From positions 248,001 through 312,000 of the forward strand of contig NZ_CABPSF010000007.1 of assembly GCF_902459685.1 (NCBI RefSeq): a DNA stretch of 64,000 bases, read 5' to 3'. Below the pieces are notes generated by a model, which saw nothing but the letters and a program-made list of their open reading frames with translations, did not search any database and had not been told where the DNA came from. The translations under genes were made by a program, and so were the position numbers. This DNA comes from Pandoraea iniqua. Lineage in GTDB: Bacteria > Pseudomonadota > Gammaproteobacteria > Burkholderiales > Burkholderiaceae. This document shows positions 1 through 9,739 of this stretch, piece by piece (the stretch's first letter is position 1; each line of letters opens with the position of its first letter).

Positions 1-1
1 T

Positions 2-595
2 CGCATTCGCTGGCTGTGGGCGGCGCACGTCGTGCATCACTCGTCGGAGCGGCTCAACCTGTCGACGGCATTCCGCCAGAGCCTGATGTATCCCGTCGCG
101 GGCATGTGGTTGTTCTGGACGCCGATGGCACTCATCGGCTTCACGCCGATTCAGATCGTCGGCGTGGTGCTGCTCAATCTCGCGTTCCAGTTCTTCGTGC
201 ACACGCAGGCCATTCCGAAACTCGGCTGGCTGGAGTACGTGCTGAATACGCCGTCGATTCACCGCGCGCATCATGCACGCAACCCGCGTTACATCGACCG
301 CAATTACGCGGGCGTGCTGGTGATCTGGGATCGCCTGTTCGGCTCGTATGTGGAAGAAAGCGACGCGGAGCCGTGCGAGTACGGCATCGTGAATCAGATT
401 CACACCCACAACCCGATCACGCTGACGTTTCACGAGTGGAGGTCGATGGCGCGCGATGCAGTCACGCTGCCCGGCTGGCGTAACAAGTGGATGGCCCTGT
501 TCGGGCCTCCCGAATGGTCGTCAGGCTTGCTCGAAAGCCGCCGCAGCGCGGCCGAGGCGGTCGTTGACGGCAGCCCACGCGGGCGTGTCCGGTAA
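2..595 (+). CDS. Sterol desaturase / fatty acid hydroxylase family protein (C-terminal part)
   Basis: The 5' end lies outside the window. The visible part reads in frame from base 2 and carries two of the histidine clusters that hold the di-iron centre in this superfamily: HVVHH at the very start and HRAHH about 80 residues on. One strongly hydrophobic stretch, around WLFWTPMALIGF and VVLLNLAFQFF, separates them, which fits an integral membrane oxygenase acting on lipid substrates. The first histidine cluster (HxxxH) would lie upstream and cannot be checked. The last 75 bases overlap the 3' end of the convergent sua5 gene, so the final 25 residues are probably unconserved. The substrate is unknown. 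Confidence 0.8.
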   Translation, partial: RIRWLWAAHVVHHSSERLNLSTAFRQSLMYPVAGMWLFWTPMALIGFTPIQIVGVVLLNLAFQFFVHTQAIPKLGWLEYVLNTPSIHRAHHARNPRYIDRNYAGVLVIWDRLFGSYVEESDAEPCEYGIVNQIHTHNPITLTFHEWRSMARDAVTLPGWRNKWMALFGPPEWSSGLLESRRSAAEAVVDGSPRGRVR

Positions 596-1600
596 GCGCT
601 CGAAGAGAATACGTGTGACGTTTGCGCGATCCAGACGGCGTAGCAGCGCGTAGAGATCGGTCGCCAGCGCGTCGGGCGTGGGCGGCAACGTGAACTTCAC
701 CACGTCGTCGCCTAGTTCAACCAAAGCGTCGGCACCCGACAGTGACGGCAGCGACGCCAGCGTGCCGGTGAAGGCCACCACAGCCACTCGCTCGCCTTTC
801 GGATGCACGGCCAGTGCCGGCGCGAACTGCGCCGCGTCGCAAAGATAAAGCGGCGTGCGCGGCGCGTAATGTGCCTTGAGCGTGCCCGAAGCACGCGGCG
901 CATTGGCGTCCTGTCCCGGCAGGCGCGGCATCTCGCCCAGCACTTCGGCGATCTGTTCCGGCGTGATGTGCCCCGGACGCAGCAGTGCCGGGAAGCCCCG
1001 CGACAAATCCACAATCGTCGATTCGATACCCACGGCCGCTTCGCCGCCGTCGAGCACGTGCACGGTCACGCCCGGCAGACCGGCGAACTCGTCGCGCACG
1101 TGTTGCGCGGCGGTCGGGCTCACCTGACCGAATCGATTGGCCGACGGGCCCGCCACACCGCCCTGCCCGCTGGCACCGCCTTTCACGCGAGCGAACTCGC
1201 GCAACAGCGCTTGTGCAACGGGATGCGACGGCACACGCAGACCCACGGAATCCTGACCGCCCGACACCGCCGCCGGAATATGCGGCGCGCGTTTGACGAT
1301 CAGCGTGAGGGGGCCGGGCCAGAAGGCGTCCATGAGCTTGCGCGCGGCAGGCGTCACGTCGTCGCTCCAGTAACCGGGGTCGCCCTCGGGCGAAAAATGC
1401 ACGATGACCGGATGATTCGCCGGCCGGCCCTTGGCCGCATAGATGGCCGCGACGGCCTGCGGGTTCTCGGCATCGCCCCCGAGGCCGTAGACGGTCTCGG
1501 TCGGGAACGCGACCAGTTCGCCCGCGGCCAGTTGCCCGGCGGCTTGCGTGATCGCTTGCGCCGACGGCATGACGATGCGAGGGGCCTGCGACGACGTCAT
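521..1600 (-). CDS. sua5: L-threonylcarbamoyladenylate synthase (Sua5/YrdC/TsaC family, long form)
   Basis: This enzyme makes threonylcarbamoyl-AMP from threonine, bicarbonate and ATP for the t6A37 modification of ANN-decoding tRNAs. The N-terminal YrdC domain (about residues 15-215) shows FPTETVYGLG, the KGRP nucleotide-binding stretch, WPGPLTLI and the SAN motif near the C-terminal side. The C-terminal Sua5 domain follows (SGTLKAHYAPRTPL onward), so the 359 residues match the two-domain form rather than the short TsaC. A Gly-rich insertion (KGGASGQGG) sits just before the SAN motif. It starts three bases after purK ends and is almost certainly co-transcribed with it. Its tail overlaps the convergent desaturase gene. 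Confidence 0.93.
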   Translation of the reverse strand: MTSSQAPRIVMPSAQAITQAAGQLAAGELVAFPTETVYGLGGDAENPQAVAAIYAAKGRPANHPVIVHFSPEGDPGYWSDDVTPAARKLMDAFWPGPLTLIVKRAPHIPAAVSGGQDSVGLRVPSHPVAQALLREFARVKGGASGQGGVAGPSANRFGQVSPTAAQHVRDEFAGLPGVTVHVLDGGEAAVGIESTIVDLSRGFPALLRPGHITPEQIAEVLGEMPRLPGQDANAPRASGTLKAHYAPRTPLYLCDAAQFAPALAVHPKGERVAVVAFTGTLASLPSLSGADALVELGDDVVKFTLPPTPDALATDLYALLRRLDRANVTRILFERLPDTPAWAAVNDRLGRAAAAFEQA

Positions 1601-1603
1601 CGG

Positions 1604-2797
1604 TCAGTCTTCCAGCGCGATATTGAGGCTAGCCGCTGCGGCAACGCAGGCATCGCGTGCCTCGTCGAGCGTGGCGCCTGCAAACGTGATGTGGCCCATC
1701 TTGCGGCCCACGCGCGCTTCTTCCTTGCCGTACAGATGCAGACGCGCCGACGGCAGTGCCACGACGTCGTCCCACGCCGGTGCGCGGGGTTGATCCTTGG
1801 CGTCGCCCTCGAACCACACGTCGCCCAGCAGGTTGAGCATCACGGCGGGAGAATGCTGACGCGTCTCGCCCAGCGGCAGGCCGGCCATGGCACGCACCTG
1901 CTGCTCGAACTGGCTCGCGGCGCACGCATCGATCGTGTAGTGACCGCTGTTGTGCGGACGCGGTGCCATCTCATTTGCGATCAGCGAGCCATCCTTGAGG
2001 ATGAAGAACTCGACGCACAGCACGCCCACGTAGTCCATTTGCGACGCAATGGCCGCTGCCGCCGCCCGCGCTGCATCGGCGAGCGCCGGGGCCGCATCGG
2101 GCGCCGGGACGGTGGTAGTGGCCAGAATGCCGTCGATATGGACGTTCTGCGCGAGCGGATACGTCGCGACCGTGCCGTTGGCGCCACGCGCGCTCAGCAC
2201 CGACACTTCGTAGGCCAGCGCCAGACGCTTCTCCAGCACGCACGCCACGCCGCCCATTTCGGCATACGCGGCACGCGCTTCGGCGGGCGTATTGACCCGC
2301 ACCTGACCCTTGCCGTCGTAGCCCATGCGGGCGGTTTTCAGAATGCCCGGCAGCACAGTCTCGAACGCTGCTTCGCCAATGGCGTGCAGCGCGTCGGTCG
2401 ACTCGATCACCAGATGGGGGGCCACGGGCACGCCGCAGCTTTCAATGAATCGCTTCTCTGCCACGCGGTCCTGCGCAATCGCAACGCAGCGGCCCGCCGG
2501 GCTCACGGTGGTGCTTTGCGCGAGGAAGTCGAGCGACTGCGCCGGCACATTCTCGAACTCGGTCGACACGGCCGGACACAACGCTGCCAGCTCGGCGAGT
2601 GCGGTTTCGTCGCGATAATCGGCCACGATCAGACGGTCGGCCACGGCACCCGCCGGGCAGCGCGGATCCGGGTCGAGAACGCAGACCTTGTAACCCATCG
2701 ATTGGGCGGCGAAACAGAACATGCGGCCGAGTTGGCCGCCGCCCAGCATACCCAGCCATTGACCGGGGAGGATGGGCGCAGCGGAGGCAGGATTCAT
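1604..2797 (-). CDS. purK: 5-(carboxyamino)imidazole ribonucleotide synthase PurK
   Basis: PurK is the ATP-grasp enzyme that converts AIR, bicarbonate and ATP to N5-CAIR in purine biosynthesis. The 397-residue product has the N-terminal nucleotide-binding loop [10 protein letters not shown], the EFENVP stretch, and the PurK signature ending RPHNSGHYT in the ATP-grasp domain. Length is normal for the family. It follows purE by 40 bases and precedes sua5 by three, in a purC-purE-purK-sua5 operon on the minus strand. PurK supplies the substrate of PurE, so the two adjacent genes form consecutive pathway steps. Confidence 0.97.
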   Translation of the reverse strand: MNPASAAPILPGQWLGMLGGGQLGRMFCFAAQSMGYKVCVLDPDPRCPAGAVADRLIVADYRDETALAELAALCPAVSTEFENVPAQSLDFLAQSTTVSPAGRCVAIAQDRVAEKRFIESCGVPVAPHLVIESTDALHAIGEAAFETVLPGILKTARMGYDGKGQVRVNTPAEARAAYAEMGGVACVLEKRLALAYEVSVLSARGANGTVATYPLAQNVHIDGILATTTVPAPDAAPALADAARAAAAAIASQMDYVGVLCVEFFILKDGSLIANEMAPRPHNSGHYTIDACAASQFEQQVRAMAGLPLGETRQHSPAVMLNLLGDVWFEGDAKDQPRAPAWDDVVALPSARLHLYGKEEARVGRKMGHITFAGATLDEARDACVAAAASLNIALED

Positions 2798-2837
2798 CTT
2801 CGTTGAGGCGAGAAAGCGTGCGGGGACGGGCTTGTTT

Positions 2838-3353
2838 TTAGAGTGCCGGCAGCGTCATGCCGCGCGCCGCTTCGGTCTGCTTGGCGCGGAAGGCGTCGAG
2901 CTTTTCAGCCAGCGTCTTATCGTCGGCAGCGAGCATGGCCACGGCAAACAACGCCGCGTTGGCCGCACCGGCTTCGCCGATGGCGAAGGTCGCGACCGGC
3001 ACGCCCTTGGGCATCTGCACGATCGAGAGCAGCGAATCTTCGCCACGCAGGTACTTGCTCGGCACCGGCACACCCAGCACCGGTACGGTCGTCTTCGCGG
3101 CAATCATGCCGGGCAGGTGCGCGGCACCGCCGGCCCCGGCGATGATCGCCACCAGCCCGCGCTCGCGAGCGGCTTCGGCGTAGCGGAACATGTCGTCCGG
3201 CATGCGGTGCGCCGAGACCACCTGCGCTTCGTACGGCACGCCGAACTCGGCCAGAATGGCGGCCGCGTTCTTCATCACTTCCCAGTCCGAGTTGGACCCC
3301 ATCACCACGCCCACGCGGGGCGCAGCGGCTTGCTTATCACTCGTTGCGGTCAT
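2838..3353 (-). CDS. purE: N5-carboxyaminoimidazole ribonucleotide mutase PurE (class I)
   Basis: PurE moves the carboxylate of N5-CAIR to give CAIR. The 171-residue protein shows the class I hallmarks: [13 protein letters not shown] at the substrate phosphate site, SAHRMP with the catalytic histidine, and GGAAHLPGM. The presence of purK immediately downstream confirms the two-step bacterial route rather than the one-step class II PurE route. It lies 17 bases after purC and is part of the same operon. Confidence 0.97.
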   Translation of the reverse strand: MTATSDKQAAAPRVGVVMGSNSDWEVMKNAAAILAEFGVPYEAQVVSAHRMPDDMFRYAEAARERGLVAIIAGAGGAAHLPGMIAAKTTVPVLGVPVPSKYLRGEDSLLSIVQMPKGVPVATFAIGEAGAANAALFAVAMLAADDKTLAEKLDAFRAKQTEAARGMTLPAL

Positions 3354-3370
3354 TGTCGTTTCCGTCCCGC

Positions 3371-4276
3371 TCAGGCCAGTTGCTGGCCGGTCAGGCGCTC
3401 GAGCGCCTCGCGGTACTTCGCAGCGGTCTTTTCGACGACTTCATCCGGCAGCTTCGGCGCGGGCGGGGTCTTGCCCCACACTTGCGTCTCGAGCCAGTCG
3501 CGCACGAACTGCTTGTCGAACGACGGCGGGTTGCTGCCCACGGCGTACGAATCGGCCGGCCAGAAGCGCGACGAATCGGCCGTCAGAGCCTCGTCCATCA
3601 GATGCAGCTTGCCGTCGTCATCGAGACCGAATTCGAACTTCGTGTCGGCGATGATGATGCCGCGCGTGGCGGCGTAGGCGGCGGCTTCCTTGTACAGGCG
3701 AATCGAGATCTCGCGGATCTGCTCGGCCAACTCGCGGCCGATGCGGCTCACCATGTCGTCGAAGCTGATGTTCTCGTCGTGCTCGCCCAGCTCGGCCTTG
3801 GCGGCCGGCGTGAAGATCGGCTCCGGCAGTTGCTGTGCGTTTTGCAAGCCTGCGGGCAGCTTCACGCCGCACACGGCGCCGGTGGCCTGATAGTCTTTCC
3901 AGCCGCTGCCGGCCAGATAACCACGCACCACGGCTTCCACCAGAATCGGCTTCAGGCGCTTGACCACGACGGCGCGGCCGGCCACTTGGGCGGCTTCGTC
4001 GGCCGACACCACCGATTCCGGCGTGACGCCGGTCAGGTGATTCGGGACGACGTGCGCGAGCTTGTCGAACCAGAAATTGGCCATCTGGTTGAGCACACGG
4101 CCCTTGCCCGGAATCGGCTCGCCCATGATGACGTCGAACGCCGAAAGGCGGTCGGTCGTCACGATCAGCAGCTTGTCGTCGCCGACGGCATAGTTATCGC
4201 GCACTTTGCCGCGGGAGAGCAGCGGCAGGCTCTTGAGGGAGGATTCGTACAGGGCGTTCAAGGCGGGGGTAGTCAC
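3371..4276 (-). CDS. purC: Phosphoribosylaminoimidazole-succinocarboxamide synthase PurC
   Basis: PurC joins aspartate to CAIR with ATP to give SAICAR. I place the start at a GTG at 4276, giving 301 residues beginning with [12 protein letters not shown]. An upstream in-frame extension to 4429 reads as low-complexity Arg-rich sequence and overlaps the next gene, so it is not protein-coding. Family motifs include [10 protein letters not shown] near the N-terminus, TTDRLSAFD, and [19 protein letters not shown] hexamer lies on this strand about 35 bases upstream of the start. It is the first gene of the purC-purE-purK-sua5 operon. Confidence 0.96.
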   Translation of the reverse strand: MTTPALNALYESSLKSLPLLSRGKVRDNYAVGDDKLLIVTTDRLSAFDVIMGEPIPGKGRVLNQMANFWFDKLAHVVPNHLTGVTPESVVSADEAAQVAGRAVVVKRLKPILVEAVVRGYLAGSGWKDYQATGAVCGVKLPAGLQNAQQLPEPIFTPAAKAELGEHDENISFDDMVSRIGRELAEQIREISIRLYKEAAAYAATRGIIIADTKFEFGLDDDGKLHLMDEALTADSSRFWPADSYAVGSNPPSFDKQFVRDWLETQVWGKTPPAPKLPDEVVEKTAAKYREALERLTGQQLA

Positions 4277-4309
4277 GGCGGGACCCGATGTCAGAAGGGC
4301 AAAGGCGTA

Positions 4310-4315
4310 ATTATA
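4310..4315 (-). promoter_or_regulatory. Candidate -10 hexamer for the purC operon
   Basis: A perfect TATAAT reads on the minus strand about 35 bases before the purC GTG. No convincing -35 hexamer is present 16-18 bases further upstream (the best is CGCCGA), so this may be an activator-dependent or extended -10 promoter, or chance. Confidence 0.4.
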
Positions 4316-4349
4316 CGCGCCTTGCGCGCCCCTCGGCGGCCTTCGGGAC

Positions 4350-6080
4350 TTACACCGCCAACTCGTGCAACAGGGCGCCAATTCGCGCCGCATGGCCCTC
4401 GCCCACCAGTAGCGCCACGACCGGTGCACGCGAAGTGGGATGCGACATCGGCTTGCCGGAGCGCTGGCATTGCCGATGCCACTGCTCGACCGACGCCGCC
4501 GCGTAAAACTTGTTGTCGCACATGAGCGTGGCGTCGTCGGTGCGCGTGATCAGGCGCATGGCGTCTGGGCTGGCGGGGTCGATATCCTCCAGCGAGATCC
4601 GGTCGGTGTGCGGGCCGAGGTAATGCTCACTGGCGTGCCGGAAGCCGGTGAAGTAGTCGGTCTGGCCCGGCAGCCAGACCAATTCGGTGCCCGTGGGCAA
4701 GGTAGTCGACGCCAGCAGCGAGACAGTACGGTCGAAGTCGGCTTCGAGGTAGTCGGCCATCTGGTGCCGCCAACGCGCGATGCATTGCGTTTCGGCGTTC
4801 AGGTCGATCGGCGGCGTACGTCCCCTCGCGTCACTGTCACGCACCCGTTGCAGGCGGCGATACAGCGCCGACAGGAATCCGGCCGGATCGGACGCCCGCA
4901 TGGCCGGGGGCATGTGCCGATCGTGGGTCGGGAAGTACAGGCCGTTGGAGACGAAGACCGCGAGTTCATTCGACCGGTTCGTCGCAGGCGGCATGACGGG
5001 GCCGTGATAACCCTCTGGCGGATCGCACCGCGCGATGACCGAGACGTGAAGTGCATCGAAGTCCTTCAGGCGGTCGATCGCCCGGGGCAACAGGCGGTTC
5101 GCTGCCATGCACCAGCCGTCGGGGCTTCTCAGTGTGTTGATCAGTTCGGCACACTCGGCAATTTGCCCGAAGCTGGCGCGCGCCCGTCCGATGTGGTGGG
5201 CGCTCTGCTGCGCACGCTGCATCTGCACCTGATCGACGATCGTGTCCACGCTCGGCGGCCTGCCGTCGGCCGAAGGCAGTTGCAGCAAGGCGCTGGCGAT
5301 GACGGCGCACGGGCGCGAGACGCCCTGCTCGGAACACACGAGTGCGATCTTGCCGGGGTTTTGGCGAAGGTAATCTGCCACGCCCTTACCCGCCTGCCAG
5401 AGCGTTGCACCGGAAATGGCAGCGCCGCCGTGTTCCATCCCGGTGAATTCCATGCATGTCACGTGTGCGAGACTTTCCTCGACCTTCGAAACATCGGCAG
5501 CCATGCGTACCGCGAGCCGTGACTGCGGATGGGGGCCCTGCTGTGCGGAGACCCTCGCGAGATAACGGACTGCCGATCGTGGCAGATAGCGATTGGTCTC
5601 CTCGTTCTCGTTTGCCTCCCCTGCCTGCTGAATCGCACCCGGCTCGACAGAGAAGATGGCCCCGATGTCCGGATGCGCTTTGAGCATGCGGGTCAGGGCG
5701 GCGCCTTCCGCGGACGTGGCCGTCGGCCCCACGATGAACCGGTGTTCGCCAAATGTGAGCAAGCCGTAGCGTGTGCATTCCCCATCGACGCAAATCAACG
5801 TCTGCGGATTCACGCCGTATGCGTTGATCCACGTGGCCTTTTCCGAATTCGCGAGCAGCGCGCCTTGCTGGAACGGGTCTAGTTGACCGAGTGTGAGAAT
5901 GGGCGAGCCAACCCACGGGGACGGCGGCTCGCCTCCGCCGGCAGAGCGATCCGAAGGGCGGTTCGCGACGCCGCACAGCGCGTTGGACAAGGTATCGGCC
6001 GGCGCCGCAACTTGCCGCGGCGGAGGTTCGACCGGGACGGTGGCGCGGGAACGGGAAATGAACGAGAAAATGCGGGGCAT
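4350..6080 (-). CDS. YopH/SptP-like protein tyrosine phosphatase homologue with degenerate active site (candidate effector)
   Basis: I place the start at ATG 6080 because a GGAG sits seven bases upstream. The longer frame to 6296 adds only low-complexity sequence. The 576-residue product resembles bacterial YopH-type phosphatases in three ordered blocks: a WPD-loop-like stretch FTGMEHGGA (about 212-220), a P-loop-like stretch [11 protein letters not shown] (247-257), and a Q-loop-like stretch [13 protein letters not shown] (277-289). Aligned to HCxAGVxR, the nucleophilic Cys position is Ser250 (bases 5331-5333), with Cys at the preceding His position. The WPD aspartate is also not conserved. 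It may therefore be a pseudophosphatase. The N-terminus is Ser/Pro/Arg-rich like secreted effectors. The C-terminal 250 residues are unrecognised. No secretion apparatus is visible nearby. The homology call comes from motif reading only. Confidence 0.6.
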   Translation of the reverse strand: MPRIFSFISRSRATVPVEPPPRQVAAPADTLSNALCGVANRPSDRSAGGGEPPSPWVGSPILTLGQLDPFQQGALLANSEKATWINAYGVNPQTLICVDGECTRYGLLTFGEHRFIVGPTATSAEGAALTRMLKAHPDIGAIFSVEPGAIQQAGEANENEETNRYLPRSAVRYLARVSAQQGPHPQSRLAVRMAADVSKVEESLAHVTCMEFTGMEHGGAAISGATLWQAGKGVADYLRQNPGKIALVCSEQGVSRPCAVIASALLQLPSADGRPPSVDTIVDQVQMQRAQQSAHHIGRARASFGQIAECAELINTLRSPDGWCMAANRLLPRAIDRLKDFDALHVSVIARCDPPEGYHGPVMPPATNRSNELAVFVSNGLYFPTHDRHMPPAMRASDPAGFLSALYRRLQRVRDSDARGRTPPIDLNAETQCIARWRHQMADYLEADFDRTVSLLASTTLPTGTELVWLPGQTDYFTGFRHASEHYLGPHTDRISLEDIDPASPDAMRLITRTDDATLMCDNKFYAAASVEQWHRQCQRSGKPMSHPTSRAPVVALLVGEGHAARIGALLHELAV

Positions 6081-6112
6081 CGCAAACTCCAAAGCGGGGC
6101 TGCCGGCATCCG

Positions 6113-6142
6113 GATCAAGATCAAGATCAAGATCAGGATCGG
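6113..6142. repeat. Hexanucleotide tandem repeat (GATCAA type, five units)
   Basis: Three perfect copies of GATCAA are followed by GATCAG and GATCGG, lying 33-62 bases upstream of the phosphatase-like gene start. If translation began at the more distal upstream start, the repeat would encode alternating Asp and Leu residues. With the preferred start it lies in the leader. Confidence 0.8.
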
Positions 6143-6371
6143 GCCACGTGATCAGGGCCCGAGAGACTTTCACGTCCACCGGGGCGGGGCTTTGGCATTC
6201 GGGAGTCGGCTGCGGATTTGCGGCCTTAGCGGGAAATTGCGGGAAATTGCTGGGAACTTGGCGACCTTGGACCTTAGCTGCACCTAAACAGGACACGGGT
6301 CGGGTTTGCGTTGCTTGGCGCGACGGTTGCGCCGCCTACAATGGAAATGTCCACCCGGGAGAGGGGCTGTC

Positions 6372-6980
6372 ATGTCAACCACGTCGAACGTCACTGTTGT
6401 GATCGCGGCCGTCATGGCACTCACCACACTCGCCACAATCACCAGCCCAGTCGCCGGGGCGCAGGCGTCGTCCGCCGCGCCGCCCGGCCAGTCGTCCGCC
6501 CCCGCTGCCTCATCGCCGGCGTCACCGCATATCCACGCTCCGGTACACCGCCCCGCCCCGGCGCATGCCGCCTCCGGCGCCGCAGCGGCCTCCACATCGA
6601 CCGCCGACGACCGCCCCGTGCTGCCTCGACTGATCGCCATCGCCACGCCGGAGCCCGACGACGCTATTCCGCGTTTCGCGCTCTACGCGGCGCGAGATAT
6701 CGAAACGATGGGTTTGCAGTTCCCGATGCAGGCCGAAGGCATCGCGCCCGACGGCGACGTGGTGATCACGCTGAGCCTGCGCGAAGGGGCAACCACGCGC
6801 ATGCGCGACTTCTCGCGTCAGCACATGAACGAGCCGATGACACTGATCGTCGATGGCGTGGAGATGCTCACCGCCACCATCCGCTCCGAGCTGGGCGGCA
6901 AATTCCAGTTGCAGATGCCCAAAGAAAAAGCCCGGCTTCTGTTCCAGCGTGTGCTGGCGAAGGCCGGGCCTGCAACCTGA
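6372..6980 (+). CDS. Secreted protein with a SecDF P1-head-like domain
   Basis: The start at ATG 6372 is preceded by a strong GAGGGG ribosome-binding site. The 202-residue product has an N-terminal signal peptide (about 1-30, ending SPVAGAQA), a Pro/Ala/His-rich linker (about 31-75), and a C-terminal domain. That domain, with VITLSLREGATTRMRDFSR then MTLIVDGVEMLTATI and LGGKFQL, follows the pattern of the periplasmic P1 head of SecD (V-T-L-T-L, then I-V-L-D-G, then G-G-Q). It is an orphan copy with no membrane domain. It is convergent with fba and divergent from the phosphatase-like gene. Function is unknown; the fold call is an inference from pattern similarity. Confidence 0.65.
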   Translation: MSTTSNVTVVIAAVMALTTLATITSPVAGAQASSAAPPGQSSAPAASSPASPHIHAPVHRPAPAHAASGAAAASTSTADDRPVLPRLIAIATPEPDDAIPRFALYAARDIETMGLQFPMQAEGIAPDGDVVITLSLREGATTRMRDFSRQHMNEPMTLIVDGVEMLTATIRSELGGKFQLQMPKEKARLLFQRVLAKAGPAT

Positions 6981-7017
6981 GGTCCGAAGACCCCAAGTCT
7001 GATACTGACTTCTCGAC

Positions 7018-8082
7018 TTACTTCACGATCTGCGACAGCGCGCCGCTCTTGTACTTCTCGGCCATCTTGTCGAGCGACACCGTCTTGATCTTGCCTGCCT
7101 GACCTTCGCAACCGAACGACAGATAGCGCGCCTTGCAAACCTGCATGGCGGCTTCGCGGGCCGGCTTCAGGTAGTCGCGCGGGTCGAACTTGCTCGGGTT
7201 TTCGAACAGATAGCGACGGATCGCGCCGGTCATGGCCAGACGGATGTCGGTATCGATGTTGATCTTGCGCACGCCGTGCTTGATGCCTTCGACGATTTCT
7301 TCGACCGGCACACCGTACGTTTCCTTCATGTCGCCACCGAATTCACGGATCTCGGCGAGCAGCTCTTGCGGCACCGACGACGAACCGTGCATCACCAAGT
7401 GGGTGTTCGGAATACGGCGGTGAATTTCCTTGATGCGGTCGATGGCGAGAATGTCGCCCGTCGGCTTGCGGCTGAACTTGTAGGCACCGTGCGAGGTACC
7501 GATGGCGATCGCGAGGGCGTCGCACTGCGTCTGGTTCACGAAGTCGGCGGCCTGATCCGGATCGGTCAGCAGTTGCTCGCGCGTCATCGTGCCGTCGGCG
7601 CCGTGACCGTCTTCCTTGTCGCCCTTCATCGTCTCGAGCGAACCCAGCACGCCCAGCTCGGCTTCCACCGTCACGCCGATGTAGTGCGAGAACTCAACGA
7701 CCTTCTTCGACACTTCGACGTTGTATTCGTAGCTGGCGACCGACTTGCCGTCGGCTTCGAGCGAACCGTCCATCATCACGCTCGAGAAGCCGCTCTTGAT
7801 GGCGGCCATACACACCGCCGGCGACTGGCCGTGATCCTGGTGCATCACCACCGGAATGTGCGGATAGGCTTCCACAGCGGCGGAAATCAGGTGACGCAGG
7901 AACGCCTCACCGGCGTACTTACGTGCACCTGCCGAAGCCTGCATGATCACGGGCGCGCCGACTTCGTCGGCAGCGGCCATGATTGCGGACACCTGTTCCA
8001 GATTGTTGACGTTGAAGGCCGGCAGACCATAGCCGTTTTCGGCGGCATGATCGAGCAGCTGTCGCATAGAGACTAGGGGCAT
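7018..8082 (-). CDS. fba: Fructose-bisphosphate aldolase class II
   Basis: This zinc-dependent aldolase cleaves fructose-1,6-bisphosphate to DHAP and glyceraldehyde-3-phosphate. The 354 residues show AFNVNN near the N-terminus, the metal and catalytic region [10 protein letters not shown] (about 79-87), the glycine-rich IGTSHGAYK stretch, and HGSSSVP. The length and C-terminal [15 protein letters not shown] region match the Calvin-cycle subtype (CbbA-like) usual in Burkholderiales. It lies downstream of pyk and pgk on the same strand, 123 bases after pyk, as part of a glycolytic gene block. Confidence 0.97.
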   Translation of the reverse strand: MPLVSMRQLLDHAAENGYGLPAFNVNNLEQVSAIMAAADEVGAPVIMQASAGARKYAGEAFLRHLISAAVEAYPHIPVVMHQDHGQSPAVCMAAIKSGFSSVMMDGSLEADGKSVASYEYNVEVSKKVVEFSHYIGVTVEAELGVLGSLETMKGDKEDGHGADGTMTREQLLTDPDQAADFVNQTQCDALAIAIGTSHGAYKFSRKPTGDILAIDRIKEIHRRIPNTHLVMHGSSSVPQELLAEIREFGGDMKETYGVPVEEIVEGIKHGVRKINIDTDIRLAMTGAIRRYLFENPSKFDPRDYLKPAREAAMQVCKARYLSFGCEGQAGKIKTVSLDKMAEKYKSGALSQIVK

Positions 8083-8205
8083 GATGTTCTCCTTGGAATC
8101 ACAAATTAAGCAAATCTTTCGTCGACCCAGGGGTGCCCTTCATGACGACGGCTCGCACGGGGCGATGCGCTTTTGCGCCTCGCCTCACGCGCGCGGCCCA
8201 TTCAA

Positions 8206-9648
8206 TCACGCGTGCCCCACCTGGACGATTTTCAACGTATTGGTACCACCGGGTTGCCCCATCGGCTCACCGACCGTCAACACGATCGTGTCGCCGCGCT
8301 TGACCACACCGCGCGCGAGCAGCAATTGCTCAGCCTGCTTCAACGCCTGATCGCGGTCATGCGTGGACTCGACACCCATCGCAAAAACGTTGCGATAAAG
8401 CGACATTTTGCGCAGGCTCGAGAGCTGCGACGTCAGCGCAAAAATCGGGACGTGGATCTTGTGCCGGGACAGCCAGAGCGCGGTCGCGCCCGATTCGGTC
8501 AGCGCCACGATAGCTTTCGCGCCAAGATGATACGCGGTAAACAGAGCGCCGGCGGCAATCGTTTGGTCGATGCGCGTAAAAGTTTGGTCCAGCCAATCGC
8601 GGTCGAGTTCCACCGTCTCGAAGCGCTCGGCCTCGACGCAGATGGTCGCCATCGTCGCGATGGTTTCCACCGGATACTTGCCCGCAGCGCTCTCGGCCGA
8701 CAGCATCACGGCGTCGGTGCCGTCGAGCACGGCGTTGGCGACGTCCGAGACCTCGGCGCGGGTCGGCACCGGGTTGTGGATCATCGATTCCATCATCTGC
8801 GTGGCCGTAATGGTCACTTTGTTCATCTCGCGCGCCAGACGGATCATCCGCTTTTGCAGCGCCGGGACGGCAGCATTACCCACTTCGATGGCCAGATCGC
8901 CACGGGCGACCATGATGGCGTCGGAGGCCGCCAGAATTTCTTCCAGCGCCGGAATGGCTTCCGCGCGCTCGATCTTGGCGATCATGCGCGGCTTGATGCC
9001 GTACGGCTCGCCGGCCACATTGGCCAGACGGCGCGCCATTTCCATGTCGGTGGCGTTTTTCGGGAACGAGACCGCGACGTAGTCGGCGCCCAGCGCCATC
9101 GCGGTCTTGATGTCTTCCATGTCCTTCGCGGTCAGCGCCGGTGCCGTCAGCCCGCCGCCCTGGCGGTTGATCCCCTTGTTGTTCGAGAGATCGCCGCCGA
9201 CCTTCACGGTCGTATGGATCTCGTTACCGAACACACGGTCGACGGTCAGCACGATCAGGCCGTCGTTCAGGAGCAGCACGTCGCCCGGACGCACGTCGCG
9301 GGGCAGTTCCTTGTAGTCCAGACCCACGCGTTCGTCGTTACCGACTTCGCAATCGGCATCCAGAATGAACGGGGCGCCGGTTTCGAGCGTCGTCTTGCCG
9401 TTCTCGAACTTGCCGACGCGAATCTTCGGGCCTTGCAGGTCAGCCATGATGGCCACTTCGCGGCCAGCGGCCTTAGCGGCGTCGCGCACCATCTGCGCGC
9501 GCTCGATATGGTCTTGCGCCTTGCCATGCGAGAAGTTCAGCCGCACGACGTCCACGCCGGCAGCGATCATGCGCGAGAGCACTTCCGGCGTGCTCGATGC
9601 CGGGCCGATGGTGGCGACGATCTTGGTGGAGCGGTTCATTACATCCAT
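8206..9648 (-). CDS. pyk: Pyruvate kinase
   Basis: Pyruvate kinase transfers phosphate from PEP to ADP. I choose ATG 9648 (480 residues) because AGAGGA lies about eight bases upstream on this strand. ATG 9639, three codons in, gives MNRSTKIVATIGPASS and matches the usual family start equally well. Motifs include VVRLNFSHG, IMVARGDLAIEVG and the long signature around MMESMIHNPVPTRAEVSD. The 230-base region upstream of the start contains two inverted repeats and probably the promoter. The gene lies between pgk (upstream) and fba (downstream), all on the minus strand. Confidence 0.96.
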   Translation of the reverse strand: MDVMNRSTKIVATIGPASSTPEVLSRMIAAGVDVVRLNFSHGKAQDHIERAQMVRDAAKAAGREVAIMADLQGPKIRVGKFENGKTTLETGAPFILDADCEVGNDERVGLDYKELPRDVRPGDVLLLNDGLIVLTVDRVFGNEIHTTVKVGGDLSNNKGINRQGGGLTAPALTAKDMEDIKTAMALGADYVAVSFPKNATDMEMARRLANVAGEPYGIKPRMIAKIERAEAIPALEEILAASDAIMVARGDLAIEVGNAAVPALQKRMIRLAREMNKVTITATQMMESMIHNPVPTRAEVSDVANAVLDGTDAVMLSAESAAGKYPVETIATMATICVEAERFETVELDRDWLDQTFTRIDQTIAAGALFTAYHLGAKAIVALTESGATALWLSRHKIHVPIFALTSQLSSLRKMSLYRNVFAMGVESTHDRDQALKQAEQLLLARGVVKRGDTIVLTVGEPMGQPGGTNTLKIVQVGHA

Positions 9649-9739
9649 CTCTTCATCCTCTTTTGGTAGCAGCGCGTTCGACAATGCTGGCGCTTCGATG
9701 GTTGTACTTTATTTACGCGGCCAGAGGTTAACCAAAAAG

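Noticed and set aside
803..2806. 667-codon plus-strand frame opposite sua5 and purK
   Set aside because: Arg/His-rich translation without domains, covering two well-identified genes on the other strand.
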